NCBI GenBank assembly: GCA_900544995.1
Contig: UQXC01000052.1
Location: forward strand, 1-14,844
DNA from: an uncultured Collinsella sp.
GTDB lineage: Bacteria; Actinomycetota; Coriobacteriia; Coriobacteriales; Coriobacteriaceae
DNA length: 14,844 nucleotides
Direction of reading: 5' to 3'
Under the pieces are notes generated by a model. It had not been told where the DNA came from. It saw nothing but the letters and a program-made list of their open reading frames with translations, and ran no database searches. Shown piece after piece: positions 14,179 to 14,844 of the stretch (position 1 is its first letter; every line of letters starts with the position of its first letter). The translations under genes and the position numbers were made by a program.

Positions 14179-14228
14179 GGCCCCGCAGCCCTGTGGACCC
14201 ATCGTCTGCGGAGCCGTGGGGCCTTTTT
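14179..14228 (+). terminator. Intrinsic terminator of the second two-component operon
   Basis: A 6-bp outer stem (14179-14184 with 14218-14223) with an inner 4-bp stem (14185-14188 with 14206-14209) and a right-side bulge leads into TTTTT (14224-14228), starting 6 bp after the regulator stop. A further run of seven T at 14246-14252 lies just before the next gene's SD. Confidence 0.75.
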
Positions 14229-14266
14229 ATGCATCTGCCGAATCGTTTTTTTGCGGAAGGGATCCC

Positions 14267-14734
14267 ATGAACAGTGCAAGTGCCAAGCGCATCGACATCA
14301 TCTCGGACACCCACGGCTATCTTTCGCCTGCGCTCTTGGATGAGCTTGAGGGCGCAGACCTGATTATCCACGCTGGCGACCTCACGTCAGAGATGGACTA
14401 CGAGCACCTATGCACCATCGCCCCCGTGCGGGCCGTACTGGGCAACAACGATTACTACCGCGACTACGGTCCCGATGTAGACCGTCTTGCACTCTTTACC
14501 TACGAAGGCCTCAAATTCGCCGTAGCCCACTACCGCGAAGACCTTCCGGTGGGATCCGTAGACGTAGCCATCAACGGCCACACCCACGTAACCAAAGAAG
14601 CCCAGGTGGGCCGCTGCTTAGTCCTCAACCCGGGCAGCGCCAGCTACCCCAGAGGCACCCGAGGCCCCACCATGGCCAGAATGCTAGTAAAAGACGGCAA
14701 GATCATAAGCAACAAGTTTATTGACCTAGACTAA
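14267..14734 (+). CDS. YfcE/MJ0936-like metallophosphoesterase
   Basis: Small calcineurin-like phosphodiesterase, 155 residues, usual length for the YfcE family; cytosolic, with broad phosphodiester activity known for relatives and no certain natural substrate. Metal-site motifs: ISDTHG (Asp14, His16), AGDL (Asp38), GNNDY (Asn60/61, Asp62), His88 in AVAHYR, and GHTH (His105, His107). Most family members have a second THGH motif near position 88; here it reads AHYR, so one usual histidine is missing. The start at 14267 is set by GGAAGGGA (14255-14262). From about residue 86 the codons change to A-ending ones rare elsewhere in the window (GTA, TTA, CTA, AGA, ATA), unlike the first half. It lies behind a terminator, so it is probably its own unit. 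Confidence 0.9.
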   Translation: MNSASAKRIDIISDTHGYLSPALLDELEGADLIIHAGDLTSEMDYEHLCTIAPVRAVLGNNDYYRDYGPDVDRLALFTYEGLKFAVAHYREDLPVGSVDVAINGHTHVTKEAQVGRCLVLNPGSASYPRGTRGPTMARMLVKDGKIISNKFIDLD

Positions 14735-14743
14735 CCGCAACAA

Positions 14744-14774
14744 AAACGGGGGATGCACAATGCATCCCCCGTTT
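14744..14774. terminator. Bidirectional intrinsic terminator
   Basis: A perfect 14-bp stem (14744-14757 with 14761-14774) with a 3-nt loop lies 9 bp after the metallophosphoesterase stop. The T tract is weak on the plus strand (GTTT) and stronger on the minus strand (TTTTT at 14746-14742), so it probably serves both the rightward gene and a leftward gene entering from the right edge. Confidence 0.85.
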
Positions 14775-14809
14775 CCATTTGAGCCAATGGCCGAGCTTCA
14801 ACAAGAACC

Positions 14810-14844
14810 TTAGACAACCCCGCCGCGGAGAACGGGGCCGCCGA
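14810..14844 (-). CDS. Possible 3' end of a convergent gene (partial)
   Basis: Read on the minus strand, one frame entering from the right edge encodes ...GGPVLRGGVV and stops at TAA (14812-14810), 36 bp before the bidirectional terminator whose T tract favours this strand. The other frames run into or through the terminator. Only ten residues are visible, so no product can be named. Confidence 0.35.
   Translation of the reverse strand, partial: GGPVLRGGVV

Noticed and set aside
1..14844. CRISPR array, tRNA or rRNA genes, prophage or insertion sequence
   Set aside because: No regularly spaced repeats, no tRNA cloverleaf or rRNA sequence, no integrase, transposase or phage protein was seen in either strand.

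Overview
The window looks like a piece of a GC-rich, low-redundancy gut actinobacterial chromosome of the class Coriobacteriia, most likely Collinsella or a close relative. This rests on the strong C/G-ending codon bias, the Shine-Dalgarno-led genes, the short intrinsic terminators, and the gene set (solitary carbamate kinase, APC permease with a prolidase-like amidohydrolase, paired LytS/LytTR systems). It is inference from style and content; no marker gene is present to prove it.

Layout. Positions 1-641 hold no convincing protein gene. A strong leftward terminator and several perfect hairpins suggest a structured RNA on the minus strand. Carbamate kinase (arcC, 642-1604) is a single-gene unit ending in an intrinsic terminator. 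It is followed by an inverted pair of ~30-bp repeats whose right copy supplies the stop codon of the leftward gene for a membrane-anchored C39-like cysteine peptidase (1793-2794). A 354-bp divergent spacer, with a 16-bp palindrome and five stem-loops, separates that gene from a rightward run.

The rightward run begins with an APC amino-acid permease (3149-4600) and a binuclear-metal amidohydrolase (4732-6009). Together they form a probable uptake-and-hydrolysis module with very strong codon bias. After a terminator come a LytS-type histidine kinase and a LytTR response regulator (6128-8286). Three genes follow: a cytosolic zinc-dependent phospholipase C-fold protein, a UMF1-family MFS transporter, and a GT2-like glycosyltransferase. 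The glycosyltransferase overlaps by ATGA a second, paralogous LytS kinase (12040-13383), which is followed by its LytTR regulator (13456-14172). A YfcE-like metallophosphoesterase (14267-14734) and a bidirectional terminator close the window. The last bases may be the end of a convergent gene.

The most notable structure is the pair of paralogous two-component systems bracketing three envelope- or lipid-related genes. Each of those three genes is preceded by the same -10-like motif, TGGG(G) followed by YAYRAT and G. The glycosyltransferase is translationally coupled to the second kinase. Which genes these systems control cannot be read from the sequence alone.
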